64,000 bases of DNA from Lineus longissimus. Taxonomy: Eukaryota; Nemertea; Pilidiophora; Heteronemertea; Lineidae. Both the position numbers and the translations under genes were made by a program. The DNA is taken from NCBI RefSeq assembly GCF_910592395.1, contig NC_088318.1:11346349-11410348 (forward strand). Direction: 5' to 3'. Positions within the stretch are counted from its first letter, which is position 1; every line of letters starts with the position of its first letter. The notes under the pieces were generated by a model. It had not been told where the DNA came from. It did not search any database and worked only from the letters and a program-made list of their open reading frames with translations. Below are positions 23,538 through 36,391 of this stretch, piece after piece.

Positions 23538-26221
23538 ATGTCAGGGGAGACAACCATGTTGGATGACGCCACGAAGGAGCGGTGCAGACGAGAATTATTT
23601 GAAACTGAAGAAGACCGAAAAAGTCGGTTGGATTCGCTCAGGACATGGGTAAAGGACCATCCATATTTGACAGCACGAACAGGTGAGAATCGATTGCTAA
23701 TGGCAATAATAGCGATTACATGTAGTAACGATAGACACCATATTTGGTCTCAATTATTTCACCATGCCATGTTGTCTTCATACTGACACAACACAAAGAC
23801 AGAAATATCAAGGTTGTGTTTTTTGTCTCGATTATTCCCCATACTGGCTTCATACTGACACAACTCAAAGACAGAAAAATCAAGGTTCTGTTTTTTGTTC
23901 CCCATACTGGCTTCATTCCCGATATATGCACTTCGTCGTTTCGAATAGGGGTTGTGAAACCTGCATATGGGTACCCTAAAGCACGATGCGATGTTTCTTT
24001 TTCAGACGACAATTTCTTGCTGCGTTTCATCCGCACCGCCAAGTACTCGTTGCTGACGGCCCAGCAGCGAATAGAGAAGTTCTGCGTGAGCCGATCATCT
24101 TTAGGCGACGGGGAACCGAAGTGGTTTGAGAACCAAGTCCTGGACAAGGACGCTTATGACTACTTAAAAAAAGGGTATGCTCGGTGTGAAAGGAGATTAA
24201 GTCCTCCAGAAAAAATGTCCTGGGCAGGTTAATATGCACTAGAAACCAATAGGTTGTGACCTCCTCGGACTTTCTCTCCGGGTTTATAATATCCCTTCAT
24301 TTCAGCCTGCCTGTATAGGATATCTCAAGAAGAGTACATTTTGTAACTGATGCACTTTTTGATTTAGATCTTCGCACATAATGTTCCCATTGGCCGAGGG
24401 GTCCATAGTTCGGCCAGATCTTATCCGTGGTTAGACTCCCGGGGTAGTCCACTGTGTCATCCTAATTGAATCTCCTTTTGGTGAGGGGCGGTCCACTGCA
24501 TCCGGAGTGTAATCTGTGGTTGGCCACTAGCTGGCATTATGTCAATGTCTGCAGTTCTGTGCAAAATATAAGGTGTTCCTAACTTTTCAGGTTTCTGTAC
24601 CAACTCCCTGGCACCGATGATGAAGGGAGATTGATCATAATGGTCAAATTTGGTAAGTACAGCACTGGTCAGAAGTAACATTCCTCATCAGAGGAGGATC
24701 AGTCGTGGTGATGACAATGTCATGTCATGATTTCATTTCAGTCGAGTTAAGCCGGTGTGAAGGTAAATTTGATCCACTGGATAATTAGACCTCCTCCATT
24801 GTTCAGAATTTTCTAGCCAGAGAGACCAAGATTTAAGAAAACATCGAGGTAGCTTTAGCCCGGACTACTACAAATGTCTCGCATAAGTCACTAATGTTTT
24901 ACATATGTATATGTGTTTTTTAACCCCAGGTGCCCTAAACCCCAAGAAAATGGACTTCGATATGCTGTTCCGGGCTATCTATCTTGTCTTCGACATGCTG
25001 CTCATCGATGAGCGGACACAGATAAACGGCATCAACATCCTCATGGACGCCCAAGGGATCACGCTATCCCATCTAAAACCCTTCACGCCTGCCGTTACCA
25101 AGAGATGTCACGGAGTATGGCAGGTAGGAAGATACGCCAAGAGTCCCTTTATTCCGCAGAGTCCACCCGTTTTGCTTACTAATACTTGCCTTACACGATG
25201 TCTAACCTGAGACGGTTTCTGGAGACGTCACTAAGAGATGTTAGGGGTTTGTGCATGCAGTTGATTACACAGTTCCTAATTCAAATCCGAAAAAAACCCG
25301 CTACCGTACGAGGTTTTTTTGTAACGTTTGATTGGTCTGTTCTCAGAAAAACGTTTTGATTCATTTTCAAGGATGTCTATCCCGTGCGGCTGAAAGCCAT
25401 CCATTACATCAACCTCCCCGGCTTCTTCAAGACCTTCCTCGATGTGTGCAAGCCCTTCTTAAAGGACAAATACAAAGATAGGGTGAGTAGAAAACAAGGC
25501 TTTCTTGGAAGCCAAATATGAGGGTACAAGGCCATTTATAGGCTTTTTCGAAGGTCAGCTACAAAGGAAGGCTGAGTACGCGCTATTAAAAAGGACTACT
25601 TGTGGGTGATTGAAACTACGCGTGTGATAACCAAAACCTTTTCTGAAGCGCGTACAAGAGGAATAGTTTAACCTGAGCTTGAAGAAGCCATTAGTGCGAG
25701 GGCAAATTAGATGCCGGTATTGCTGTTTTCGCCCACACTATACAAAACGTACACCATCTTTCCAGATGTTTTACCACAATAAGTCCGATGCCTCGACCGG
25801 GATTGTCCCACGACGAATGCTCCCGACAGAGTTAGGAGGGGAGGCTGGTCCCACCATGGATTTAGTTGGTAAGTACAGCAACATGTGATGACATACAACA
25901 CATTCGATTTGACGGCATCACGTCTGAACTGCATCACAGCAAAAAAAGACATGCAAAGTCGTTTTATTCTGGCAACTATGGAAACAGCGTGCCAGCTTTG
26001 TGTTGAGGTTCTAGCCTATCTGATGCTTTTGGTTTTGGTGTCCTGATGATATTATTTATTCTTCTCTTATATCAGATAAAACGATGGAAAGAATCAAAAA
26101 TTGCGGGGAAGAATACGAAAAGCTCAAGATGTGCGGTGTGGACGACCGGAAGCGGCCCCGAGAGGTAATAGAGGGCGACTGTTGGGGGATGGTGGGCTCG
26201 TTTAGGAAGATCTCCAACTAG
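23538..26221 (+). CDS. CRAL-TRIO lipid-transfer protein A (alpha-tocopherol-transfer-protein-like)
   Basis: Seven exons: 23538-23682, 24006-24174, 24591-24652, 24930-25123, 25372-25482, 25766-25868 and 26076-26221. They give 930 nt and 309 residues, normal for the family. The N-terminal helical CRAL-TRIO-N part (~1-75) contains DHPYLTARTG and then LLRFIRTAKYS. The CRAL-TRIO/Sec14 lipid-binding fold follows (~95-255), with LVFDMLLIDERTQINGI and PVRLKAIHYINLPGFFKTFL. The RLK pair aligns with the basic surface that alpha-TTP uses for phosphoinositides. The tail VDDRKRPRE...GMVGSFRKI is shared with paralogues B and C. The family carries hydrophobic ligands such as tocopherol or retinoids between membranes; the ligand here is unknown. 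The start was chosen because paralogue C also starts MSGE; an upstream in-frame Met exists at 23445. Confidence 0.93.
23775..23912. repeat. Two-copy tandem repeat in intron 1 of CRAL-TRIO A
   Basis: CTTCATACTGACACAACACA at about 23776 recurs as CTTCATACTGACACAACTCA at about 23849, each followed by AAGACAGAAA and ATCAAGGTT. The block is about 70 bp, with a partial third end. Confidence 0.8.
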
Positions 26222-28269
26222 TGCCCAACCCACGTTGGAACATTGGCATTTTGAAAGGAGTTTCAGTGTTCGTCGAACGCGATGCCTCGACGAATTTTGC
26301 TGCACGACGTGGAACTTCTTCGTGGGCACTGGTTCCACCATTGCATTCAAGTCATCATCTCCTTAGCAGGCGCACAATTCTAGATTATGGAGTTGATCTT
26401 ACCACACGGTGCATGATTGGCTGGGATGATGAGGAAGAAAATTCAACGTTCAACACAATGCAATATAAACATTTTGCTACACACTTGCCCAAATAGCACT
26501 GGATTACTGTGATGTATAAGAATTGACCAGGCGAACGGATATGGGTTCCATTAGAGTTCGCGGCAAGATTTCAGGTGATACCAGTTTGGCTCCGCATCAG
26601 GGTTCAGATAAAAATGATTGAAGTAAGCCTGAAACTGCATAGAGCATTTGCAAATGACGTCAACGGCTTTGTGTTCAATGCGTAGCACGCTCGTAGAGAG
26701 CCTATAGCATCAATCAAGTCATTTTCATTTATCCTTTGGCTTTGGAAAATAACTGACCAGTATCGAAAGCTATAGTCGCACATTTATATATTCAACGACC
26801 AACTCCAAATTACACTTCACCTGAAGGGACTGTTAATTTTCACATTTTGCCTAACCTTGGTTGTCTCATCTCGATCGAATTCACCAGTATGCATTAGTAT
26901 ACTGGTCTTTTGTGATATAATAGGGTGATAGGACATGTTGCATCTCGTGTGATAGAGTACTCATTTCATGCACTGACTTCGGGTTTGTGGCTCGTGGTTC
27001 ACAGCGTGCAGATGCTACGAGACCAGCAGGTTGGATAAAGTGCAATTCATTTTCTGTTTTGCGTGATGTGTCTCTGATAAAACGTTTGTTTGAATAATGA
27101 AATAAAGGAGTTTTAACACTGTGACAGTAGAAACAAAAGATGTTTGTGGTCTGTCATTTTGTAATTTCGCCAGCCAGCATATAGAGTCGGCAGTTGTTAG
27201 AACGTTAGCCCTGAAAGCATTCTGGACTTCCGGCAGAGGTACTTCCCAGTCGTCGCCTCTGATAAACATACCCCACGTTGTCTGAAGAATGAGCTGTGTG
27301 TCAAAACATTGAGCCGACAATTATTGTACAGGGTGTCTAGTTTTCCATACACGTGCCCTTCCGTTTGCTCAATTGATGTCGACAGTGAAATGTGGAACGT
27401 CTCGAAAATGCTGAGAGGCTGGATGTTCGGCCGGGACAGAGGGACACCATTTCCCATCCCGATATTAGGTTGTTTCACCCGGACGTCAAGTTAAAATATT
27501 GCGAGACGGCGTATGTTGAAAATCCCTGGCATGCCTGGTATTGGAGAATCATCATCCACAGTGGTCAGGGGTCAAGTGTTGTGAAGACGGGACTGTCTTT
27601 TGGGTTTTCCTTGTTTTTTTACCTCTCGATGTGAGAGGATGGCGAGAGGGTAAACGGGTTTGTCGTGTTTACCTGTCTTTTCCATTGACTAAATTAACGA
27701 AATTTGTCATCATAATATCATATTACATTATTATTATGTGAGATATGTTATTCATTTAATTTGATTTACATTATGAATATGAATTTTGATTGCTTACCGG
27801 GACATGATATGTGAAAAAATACTAATGATTATTTACATCTGCAATGTATAGTCAACAAATACACTCTGCTTCACAAATCTAATGAGAAATGCGTTAGTCG
27901 TTCACGAATGTACATGTAATTCTCTCGCAACAAAATGTTGAACAACCTTAATGACAGATGAACTGACTTACAGACTGCTCTTCATTGTATACTTATGGGA
28001 CAAGGTAAACATTGATGGATTTAGTAACTTTTTTTCGCAATTTTTTTCTGTTTACGAAAAACGCTTAATTAAACGCACGCGAATATCTTCGCACTAAGCT
28101 CTGTGTATAGACGAACCAACATTGTATAGAAGTCTATGGTGTGGCATTACGCGCCCCGAAATAAAACAGCAGGTTGTCAGCTCTTTTACTGATGTTATTT
28201 CCTCTCGATGTAAGCACGTATTTCTGCCGCTAAACCGTACCTTCATCTATCATACACATGGGCGGTTTT
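26222..28269. other. 3' UTR of CRAL-TRIO A and intergenic DNA between convergent genes A and B
   Basis: No further exon recognised. The A transcript probably ends near 27125 (AATAAA at 27101). The remainder up to the B stop codon at 28270 is AT-rich and featureless to me. Confidence 0.55.
27101..27106 (+). promoter_or_regulatory. Candidate poly(A) signal of CRAL-TRIO A
   Basis: AATAAA about 880 nt downstream of the stop codon at 26221. Confidence 0.4.
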
Positions 28270-31200
28270 TTAGTCAGTGTTGATCTTCCTGTATGATCCG
28301 ACCATTCCCCATCCGTCACCCTCTGGGATATCCTTCGGCCGCTTCGAGTCATCAACTGCGCAAGTCCTTAGTGAATCCAATTCACCCTTGCTCTTTACGA
28401 TACCGTCAATTGAAGCATCTACAAAACAATTAAAGGACCAACGATGTAATTCGGGTCGTTATTACCAAGTTATCAGCTTCTCAGAAATTGAATATTCACT
28501 GAAAAACTTTAGAAAACAGTTGTTGATTACTAATGGAACAGGATAGCAACAAATTCATTGAAAGAATGATCCCTCTGGTCCTTTATCATGTCATCATGGG
28601 GACACTAAAAATTGGACCGACATTACGGACGTAGCAGGATCACCGCGACTGTCCCTCTTTTCGACAGCCAATCCCACATGTTTCCTGTAAATTCGCCATC
28701 GACGACCGCTGCGGAACTTCACCTTTACCCACCTACAAGATCTTTAATTGTGCCCGCATCTCCGCCATATTCCTTCGGGAGCATACGTTTCGGGATCTTT
28801 TTAAAGATATCCTCTGGCTTCCAATGGATTTTCATCTGAAACATCAATTTGAAGGTAAATATAAACTTTTGAGTGAATGTGCCACCGCCTCCCGACATGT
28901 TCAAATCACGTTTCTGTCACGCTCCCAACACGGTCAAATCACCTCACCTCTCGAAACGTTCGAACAATGCTGTCTCGACACGTTATTGTCAAATTACTTA
29001 CTCCGCCGAATGAGCTTTAGCCGTAGACAAGGCGACGATTTTCCAACCCCGTGGGCCGGAAGATTGCTATACATGTACTACATTTGTATTTCTACATACT
29101 TACCCTTTCTCCGTATTTCGGAGCCAGCTTTTTAAATATCTCCATGAATGCATTCATAAAGCTCGCCATGTTGATGTAGTGAAGTTCTTTTAGCCGCATG
29201 GGGGACACGTCCTGGAGAAGAGAACAGTCATTTCTATCATTAACGAAACACACTAAACGCGTGTGTTCACCATGATCCACAAAGAGTATTCAAAGGTTTT
29301 AGGTCTAAAAAGTGATACACGTCCTCCAACATCACATCAACATGCTCAGCTAAGAAGAACCAGTGCCCAATTTCACTGAAAAATATGTTTTTTACGCAGA
29401 TTTGAAAGATATAGAGGTGTTTGGCTTGTCACGGTCTGTTTTAAAGGGGCATCAACGAGCTGCGCGAACTAGTTACAGTGGCTAATTCATCAGGTCGTCC
29501 TCCTACCTGCCAAATGGACATGGACCTCTTCATGAGATCATGGGGAAATTTGGTCATGTGGTCCAAGGAGATGCCCGCCGCATCTTCGATGAAGATGAGG
29601 CCTGCGATCTGGCATTCCTCGAACTGAAGGAGCCAGTCGAAGAACAGGCAGGAGCTGCGGAACAGAGCGTCGGTGTCGAGGCCTTTAGGTTTGATGACAC
29701 CTTAAAAAGAACATTACGGTAACGCTGAACCAGAAAACATGCCCGACACCGTTGCTTTCCCTTACGATAATCGGGGTGAACTTAACCTCATAATCAAAAA
29801 GAGCGTTGACATTTTCATTTCAACTGGTTGTCAACGCCCTTGCTTTAGATTAGAATACGTAGAGTTAATGTACGTTGGTTCAATAACGAGGCGAATTAGA
29901 TCAGGACAAACGTCAAACTTGAATAGAGGGATAGAGAGACGCCCTACGGCGATAGAGCGGCATGTTTGATATTGTGCCACATGGTACTGGTCATTATTAT
30001 GGACCTGACGGGAGATTCCTTTAACAGAGAATCTACTCTTACCGAACTTTGTCATGACCACAATTCGGCCCTTTTCGTCCAGTCCCGGAAGCTTGTAGAC
30101 CCATCTGTGAAAAAGAGGTCACAAGTTTTAGGCGAACCAACAATCTTTCCGTCAAGCAATGACTTCCACTTTAAAGGAATGCTACAATTAATGAATAGCT
30201 GGTGGTACTGTGTCGTTGTTGTGATAGACTCCAATCACGTATTCCGCCCGGGTCGCCAATAAAAGGTGGCTGAACACTAATTACCATTCTCTCACTGAGC
30301 ACCACAAGTGAAGGTTCTCATAATGCATCAGTCTTATGCATTATGGTACTATGCATATAGTAAGCTACCGTGACGAGTCATATGATTCCACCCGGCAGTG
30401 ATCAAGAAAAGCATAATGCGATCGTACCCCTTTCTCAGATAGTCCATCGTCTTCTTCTCCGTAAATTCAGCATTAAACCACTGCGGTTCTCCATCAGTCT
30501 CGGAGCTCCTGACTTTGCAGAAGTTCTCGATTCTTTTCTGAGCTTTGGGAATGATATACTTGGCCACCCTCAGGAACCGCAGGATAAACGCGTCATCTGG
30601 GGAAGACAGAGAGGGCCAATTAGCTATGGGTCGAGAGAAATTTGGAAAGGTGTTGGCACTGATTTAGCCTCGCGGGACTTTAGAGTCTATGGCCTCATCA
30701 AAATGCAGATTTTTCCTCTGTTTTACTGTGTACAAACACGAAAATTGGGATTTTAAAACATAAAAAAAACAACTAAGGTATCTGTGAAGTCCTTCTTAGC
30801 TTTTCACGCTGCAGAATGAAAGAAGAAACAGGTTTGGGAGGGCAGGCTTGAATTGATGAGTCATCTGCAGCTTCAAGTGTACCACCTGTAGCTTTATCAT
30901 TGTAGGCATGCATCTAGCAATGAATGATATAATCTCAAAACTAATAATATTGACTACGATCGAGTGCAGATCAGTACCTCATCGAAGAAGTTTGTTTTGG
31001 CGCTGACCAGTCATGCGTTTCACCTGGGACAAAGGGTCACAGTGGCTTATCGTATTGTCCGAAGTCGGCTTAAGCCTTCTATACGTTCTGAGTCTGCGCA
31101 TTTGATTTGTTTTGGCTCTGATTCGTCTTCTTCGGCAAGGTCTATAGAAGGGCAGGATCCAGGAGGGTGGCAAAGGGAGGGGCATCGTTTAAAAAAAGGC

Positions 31201-31670
31201 CGGATCTATTTGGCAAGCCGCTCGCCGAACAGGCATCTTTTTTTGTCCTGTTTGGAGAGCCGCTTGCCAAACAGCACTAAAAAGCCACCCTGTTCGGCCA
31301 GCCGGGCTTGCCAAACAGGTAAAAAATCTACCCTGTTTGGCGAGCTGGAGACTTTACTTTAATATTAATGAGTTCGGCTCTCCATTCAGGACAAGAAAAA
31401 GTCGCTGTTTGGTAAGCCGGGCTTGCCAAGTAGTCACTTCCTTAAAAAAATAGACCAACGTTTCAGAAATCACTGATGTCACTGCAACAAAACAGGTCCG
31501 GATGAGATCCGGATCTCACCTGTCCTGCATGTTATCCACTTGTGTTTCGTGATCCAGTCTCTGATATACTGGATCTGGCCATCTCTCTCAGTCTCTCTCT
31601 CGTTCAGTTCTTCCAGGCAGATCCGGACCTTTATCGCCGCCAGTTCGTCATCTGGTATCCCCTGAGCCAT
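28270..31670 (-). CDS. CRAL-TRIO lipid-transfer protein B
   Basis: Seven exons in transcript order: 31670-31520, 30596-30428, 30104-30043, 29700-29507, 29211-29104, 28835-28733 and 28418-28270. They give 936 nt and 311 residues. Lengths of exons 2, 3, 4 and 6 (169, 62, 194, 103 nt) equal those of gene A, and exon 5 is one codon shorter. It starts MAQGIPDDELAAIKVRICLE. The CRAL-TRIO-N region has DDAFILRFLRVAKYI and the lipid-binding fold has LFFDWLLQFEECQIAGLIF and MRLKELHYINMASFMNAF. The tail is VDDSKRPKDIPEGDGWGMVG and then SYRKINTD. Role as for paralogue A: a soluble carrier of a hydrophobic ligand, ligand unknown. It is convergent with A (stop to stop about 2 kb). A possible non-coding 5' exon boundary lies just upstream (acceptor before GACCAGAAGGAACATC). 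Confidence 0.93.
31207..31430. repeat. Cluster of short palindromes upstream of CRAL-TRIO B exon 1 donor region
   Basis: Four to five imperfect hairpin units built from CCTGTTTGGC(A/G)AGCC and its inverse GGCTTGCCAAACAGG. The best are 31247-31274 and 31289-31319, with others near 31207, 31333 and 31405. They lie in intron 1 of gene B. Confidence 0.8.
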
Positions 31671-32389
31671 GATGTTCCTTCTGGTCCTGGAAGTCAAATT
31701 AAGATATCTTTGTTGCATATGCATATCACAATCATGATGTACTATTTCCCACTGAGTACTCATAGAACATTATATACCTTGGTTTCTTCCTTGAGCAAGG
31801 CATCAGAGGAAACGAAGGCGCGGACTAAACTCATGTCATGATGTCGTTATACCAATAAAGTTTTATATAGAACCTCCATATATAACATATCACCACTAAT
31901 AATATCTGATATGGCAGACCAAAATTCATTGAAAATGCTTTAACGAGGCGACCACCGTCTTACCTTATTCTCTTTCTCGTTGTCCGTCCCAGAAAATGGC
32001 CAGAAAATTCCTTTAAATAGCTCTGTGCATACAAATCCTTCCCTGTACAGTCATGCCAGTTATGGTCTAGTGGGTCTTAAAATAACATAAACCAGGGTCA
32101 GGGACATTGAACCACGTGCATGGTACTTTGTGTATATCATGAATAATGTTTTATTAATTCATGCGTGCATGTAATATTACGGTTAAAACCCCGCTTGTGG
32201 GACACTACTTTTCAGGATGTAAAAGGGTGAAGGAATTGGCTTTTGGATTTTTTTAAAAGACAACACATTTTTGCTATGCAACCATAATGGAATTCGTTGG
32301 TTCTACCGGGGTTTTTACCAAATCCCCTACTGAACTACAGGGCAAGGGTTTATATTCCACTCGACGCAAGGGCCCAAAGCGCCGCGTAG

Positions 32390-32807
32390 CGGCAAAAAAG
32401 CGAAGCTGGGGAAACATTTATAACGGGTCACCGTCACTTTATTGGACTTATAGCGCATTTACGGGGTTGCAACTATTTTGCTTTATATTGTCACCAGGAA
32501 AGAAAAGCATGCGACCTAACGCCGATCTATTTGTATAAAGTGATAATTGGAAGGTATATAGTAGGAAATATCAATAAAATAATCATTCCATGTCGTCTTT
32601 TGAGGGCATTTTTGATTGTACGGCAAAAAAGCGAAGCTGGGGAAACATTTATAACGGGTCACCGTCACTTTATTGGACTTATAGCGCATTTACGGGGTTG
32701 CAACTATTTTGCTTTATATTGTCACCAGGAAAGAAAAGCATGCGACCTAACGCCGATCTATTTGTATAAAGTGATAATTGGAAGGTATATAGTAGGAAAT
32801 ATCAATA
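32390..32807. repeat. Recent 187-bp direct duplication with 231-bp offset
   Basis: 32390-32576 and 32621-32807 appear identical by eye (start CGGCAAAAAAGCGAAGCTGG, end GTAGGAAATATCAATA). The 44-bp spacer 32577-32620 is itself found at 41547-41590. Confidence 0.93.
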
Positions 32808-33017
32808 CAAGCCTATCGGCGTCTGATTCACAATGTGGTTTGTGAGGAGTGTCATAGTCGTCAACAGTGTAGCTTACGTATTTCGAAGACCAGTGGAATT
32901 GGCGGCGTCAAATTATTAGTGAAATTTATAATTTACAAATTACAAATTACAAATCGTTTATTGAAACCGTGTAAAAAGTTACATTTTACATAAGATGAAA
33001 GTACAATGACCATAAGC

Positions 33018-33690
33018 ATGATGAACTAAATAACTGGTGTGACATTGTTGTGGATTTGGTGGTGTGCAGCTGGAGGAGTGGACAATGTCACAACCAGGGT
33101 TCCTACATTATGTACAGTGGAACCTCCGTTAGTAGACACCTCTCTATTAAAGACAACCTTTCCAATAAGGACACTGGTTTTGGTCCCAAATTGGTCGTTT
33201 CCATTCAATTTTGACTTCTCTAATCAGTCTTTGGGTGTTCCGAATGCTTGACACATTTCGAACATGTTTTGGTTGGAAACAACCCTACAGTCTTACACTT
33301 ATGGCTGAATGAATGACAGTGCATTTTCGTGTAAGCTCGGTGACGAAATGCTGCGACACTATTCGTCACCAACATGCTTGATGGGTGGTGCCATCTGCAC
33401 AAAGGACGATGAATTAAATAACTGATGTGACATTGTCGCTGCATTTGCAGGTGTCCACATCGAGGAGTAGATGATGTCACTACATGTACCAGGGTTTGTA
33501 CTTTCATATACAGTGGACCTACTTTTTGTGGACACCTTTCTATTGAGGACAACCTCTTTAATAAGGACAGTAGTTTTTGGTTCCAAATTGGTTGTTTCCA
33601 TTCAACTCGACTTCTCAGTTTAGGACACCTCTCTGTTAAAACAGCACTTTTCAGTCCCTGGGGCATTTCTGGAAATTTCATGCTATAGAG
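33018..33690. repeat. Diverged direct repeat of a ~240-bp SINE/MITE-like unit
   Basis: 33018-33256 and 33402-33690 share ACTAAATAACTGGTGTGACA-like, GTACAGTGGAACCTCC-like, ACACCTCTCTATTAAAGACA-like and CCAAATTGGTCGTTTCCATT-like blocks in the same order. The ACAGTGGAACCTC...GACACCTCTCTATTAA motif resembles a short interspersed element seen in other invertebrates. No coding capacity. Confidence 0.8.
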
Positions 33691-34286
33691 CAATTGGTTC
33701 AGCTAAGTGACAAGAACAGTACTATAAGACGGTTTTAAAAAGTTGAAAATTATTTATTTAAATGACATATGAATGGTTCAGCAGTAATTGGCAGTGTGCA
33801 TTATGTAATGAAATATGATTTACATAATATAACATTTTTGTGACAAATAGTACAGATGATGGATAAATCGATACAGTGGATAGCTGTTAGAATATGCAAT
33901 ACATGCAATAGCATTTGTTTTTATTGAGATTTTGCGAGAACCAAGTGGTATTTTGACAAGATAATAGAAAGCCAATAACACTACAAGAACATGACTTCAA
34001 TACATTGACATTGTAGTACTTGGTATACTAAAAATATTCAAAGATGGGTATCTTGAGTTAAAGTACAAGATGTATGAATGAAGGAGGCACTCGGGTAAGA
34101 AATGGTGTCGCTAATGAAAGATTAGAATTAAGACATATCTCTGTATTTCATGTGGTGTACTGACAAATGGTGCAGTTTGTTAGCAATTTTGTACATAGTT
34201 GGTGTGTCATGTTTATTCATACATCTTGCTATATAAAAGCGAGTGAGAGAGGCATTGTGACATTAGAGTGTTGTATATCTATAGAA

Positions 34287-34480
34287 TATGTGACCCGTCA
34301 CAGCAAAACCAGGTACATGTCGCACAGAAGATGAGCCTAAATGACACCAGGAGATAATGGAAGAAATTGATGTGCTCATATTTTACAAAAGGCAGACACT
34401 AGATAAATGAACAAACAGTCCGTCTCAACCTGCCAAGCTCAGAGCGACATGCGCCTGGTTTTGCTGTGACGGGTCACATA
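34287..34480. mobile_element. MITE of the TGTGACCC family, copy 2
   Basis: 194 bp with ends TGTGACCCGTCACAGCAAAA and its inverse, flanked by TA dinucleotides. It is in the opposite orientation to copy 1 at 8984-9180 but alignable along its length (for example ACAGAAGATGAG, AAATGACACCA, AAAAGGCAGACA). Confidence 0.9.
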
Positions 34481-34969
34481 TACAAAGTTTACATAAAACA
34501 AGATTTGTATGTTTATTTAGGAGGAGTACAAAAGTTGTATATAAAATGCCGACTTCATAATGATTTATAGGACACAAAATTTGACATGACAGCATTTTAT
34601 AAAATATGAATAATCTATAATGAGAATAGTTTTGTAGCACCAATGATTTGAAAATACTGAATTTATTTATTGCATGAATAGAACACAAAAAACAGGATGA
34701 TTACATGATTGTCACATGCGTGAAATATATTGTCATGGATGGGCATTGGGAACAAAAAGAATTGCTGTTATCAGCTGCATTGGTAGCGATTGCTTTAGCT
34801 GATTTTCAGAAACTGACAGGAATGAGAATGTTGATATAGTGTTGAACAAATATTTTTATAACATACATTGCATTCAAATAACACTAAGAAGTAGACGAGT
34901 ACTAATTTCGCACACTTGAAAATATATGGACATTGACTGTCACTGGTAGTGGTAGTAGAGTAATTACAT

Positions 34970-35220
34970 GCCATCAGCAGCACTAATTCAGACAGTTTTC
35001 GCTGTGCTTCAGTAACTGACTGGAATGACTAAGTTTGATTGTGCTGAAATGATACATAATAACGTACATTGCATAAACAAAATGATTACAAGATTTGTAC
35101 TGTCTTGAAATATATGGACAGGGACAGTCACTGGAAGTTTGACATGCCATCAGTTGCACTGCTCCCGACAGTTTTCACTGTGCTTCAGTAACTGACTGGA
35201 ATGACTAAGTTTGATTGTTC
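34970..35220. repeat. Direct repeat, two copies offset by about 173-175 bp
   Basis: CATGCCATCAGCAGCACT at 34970 and CATGCCATCAGTTGCACT at 35143. Both are followed by GACAGTTTTCxCTGTGCTTC and AGTAACTGACTGGAATGACT. Upstream, AATATATGGACA is also duplicated. Confidence 0.88.
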
Positions 35221-36074
35221 TGTATTTGCCTCCATTTGGATTTTGTGAACAAAAGTTACTAACCTTGTGTAATTGAAGTGTCGAATTCGCCTTGGTCGAA
35301 ATGATAATACAGTAAATAAATCTATTGAATGTTGCTGAAAAGAAAACATTTACTACGTCAGAAGCCATGTACATGATAACACCACCGCCACCATTATCAA
35401 TATCATCACAAGTCAACTGGGGAATATGTGTGATATTTGTTCAAAACTTGCGTATATGGTATTTGCAGGTCTATTGTATTGTAACATATTTTTCACTTTC
35501 AAAATTAACTTTTTTACTAGAAATTATGAATCAATACTAACCGTAAGAAGCGTATGAAATTACAGAAGGCCTTCGTCGAAAAATGTAATGTACTTGTACT
35601 CATTCGTGTCATTAAACCTGAAAGCAGCACAGCATAACAGTGAAATTACCGTGACATCAATGGATGTCAAACTAACGTAGTGACGTAAATTTGAATTCGA
35701 AGTGCACAATTTCACAATTAAGGTTTTGAACACATTGAGAACTGAAAAACTTCATACAAATGCTTTCACACCAATGATATGATTGTGGCGCTCCTGATGA
35801 GGTATCGCCCTCTGCTAAGCAGCTTTGGTCGTAACTAGGGTAAATGTTTTTTTCAAGTGATATGAGCGATGCAATACCTTAGTTACCACCAGCGCCACGT
35901 AGCAGTCAATGAAGTTGTGCTGGTACCCCATTAACGTCATTCTTCAAATTTGAAGAAATTAATATTACCTTCATCAAGTACGTAATATTACACCAGGCCT
36001 TTGTCGAAAATGTAGATCTCGAAGTCTAACTGTAATGAAAGAAAACATCAATGTGACAATATGGTCTACTATTT
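35221..36074. other. Repeat-rich non-coding stretch
   Basis: No gene seen. It contains a short repeated block (TTACAGAAGGCCTTCGTCGA near 35561 and TTACACCAGGCCTTTGTCGA near 35989) and a loose inverted repeat around GTGGCGCT (35787) and AGCGCCAC (35890). Confidence 0.5.
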
Positions 36075-36289
36075 ATGAGGGGGAGAACGGGTATTTTCGG
36101 GACACTGGGATGGGCCGAAAATAACTGTCGGGATTCGGGATAGACACCCTTATTTTAGCGGGATTCGAGACAAGCCGTGTTTTGCGTCACGATTCGGCTA
36201 AAATTGCATATTGGGAAACAGGATAAGCCTTTTTTCCTAACGGGACGTCGAGACAGTTACCACCCCCCCTTCCCCGTTCCCACCCTCAT
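36075..36289. mobile_element. 215-bp MITE-like element
   Basis: Left end ATGAGGGGGAGAACGGG and inverted right end ATGAGGGTGGGAACGGG match at 15 of 17 positions. The interior has repeated GGGATTCGGGA-like and GGGACGTCGAGACAG-like blocks. No clear target duplication. Confidence 0.65.
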
Positions 36290-36391
36290 GACATGTAGCA
36301 TTGATTGTATTGTAGGCCTATTGTTACTCACAATCTATTTTTTTGTAATTGATACTGGTAGTATCAATGTGAACTAGTATTGGGCAATTCG

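Noticed and set aside
33220-33693. 157-codon minus-strand frame
   Set aside because: It spans two copies of a non-coding repeat unit, so openness is not evidence of coding.
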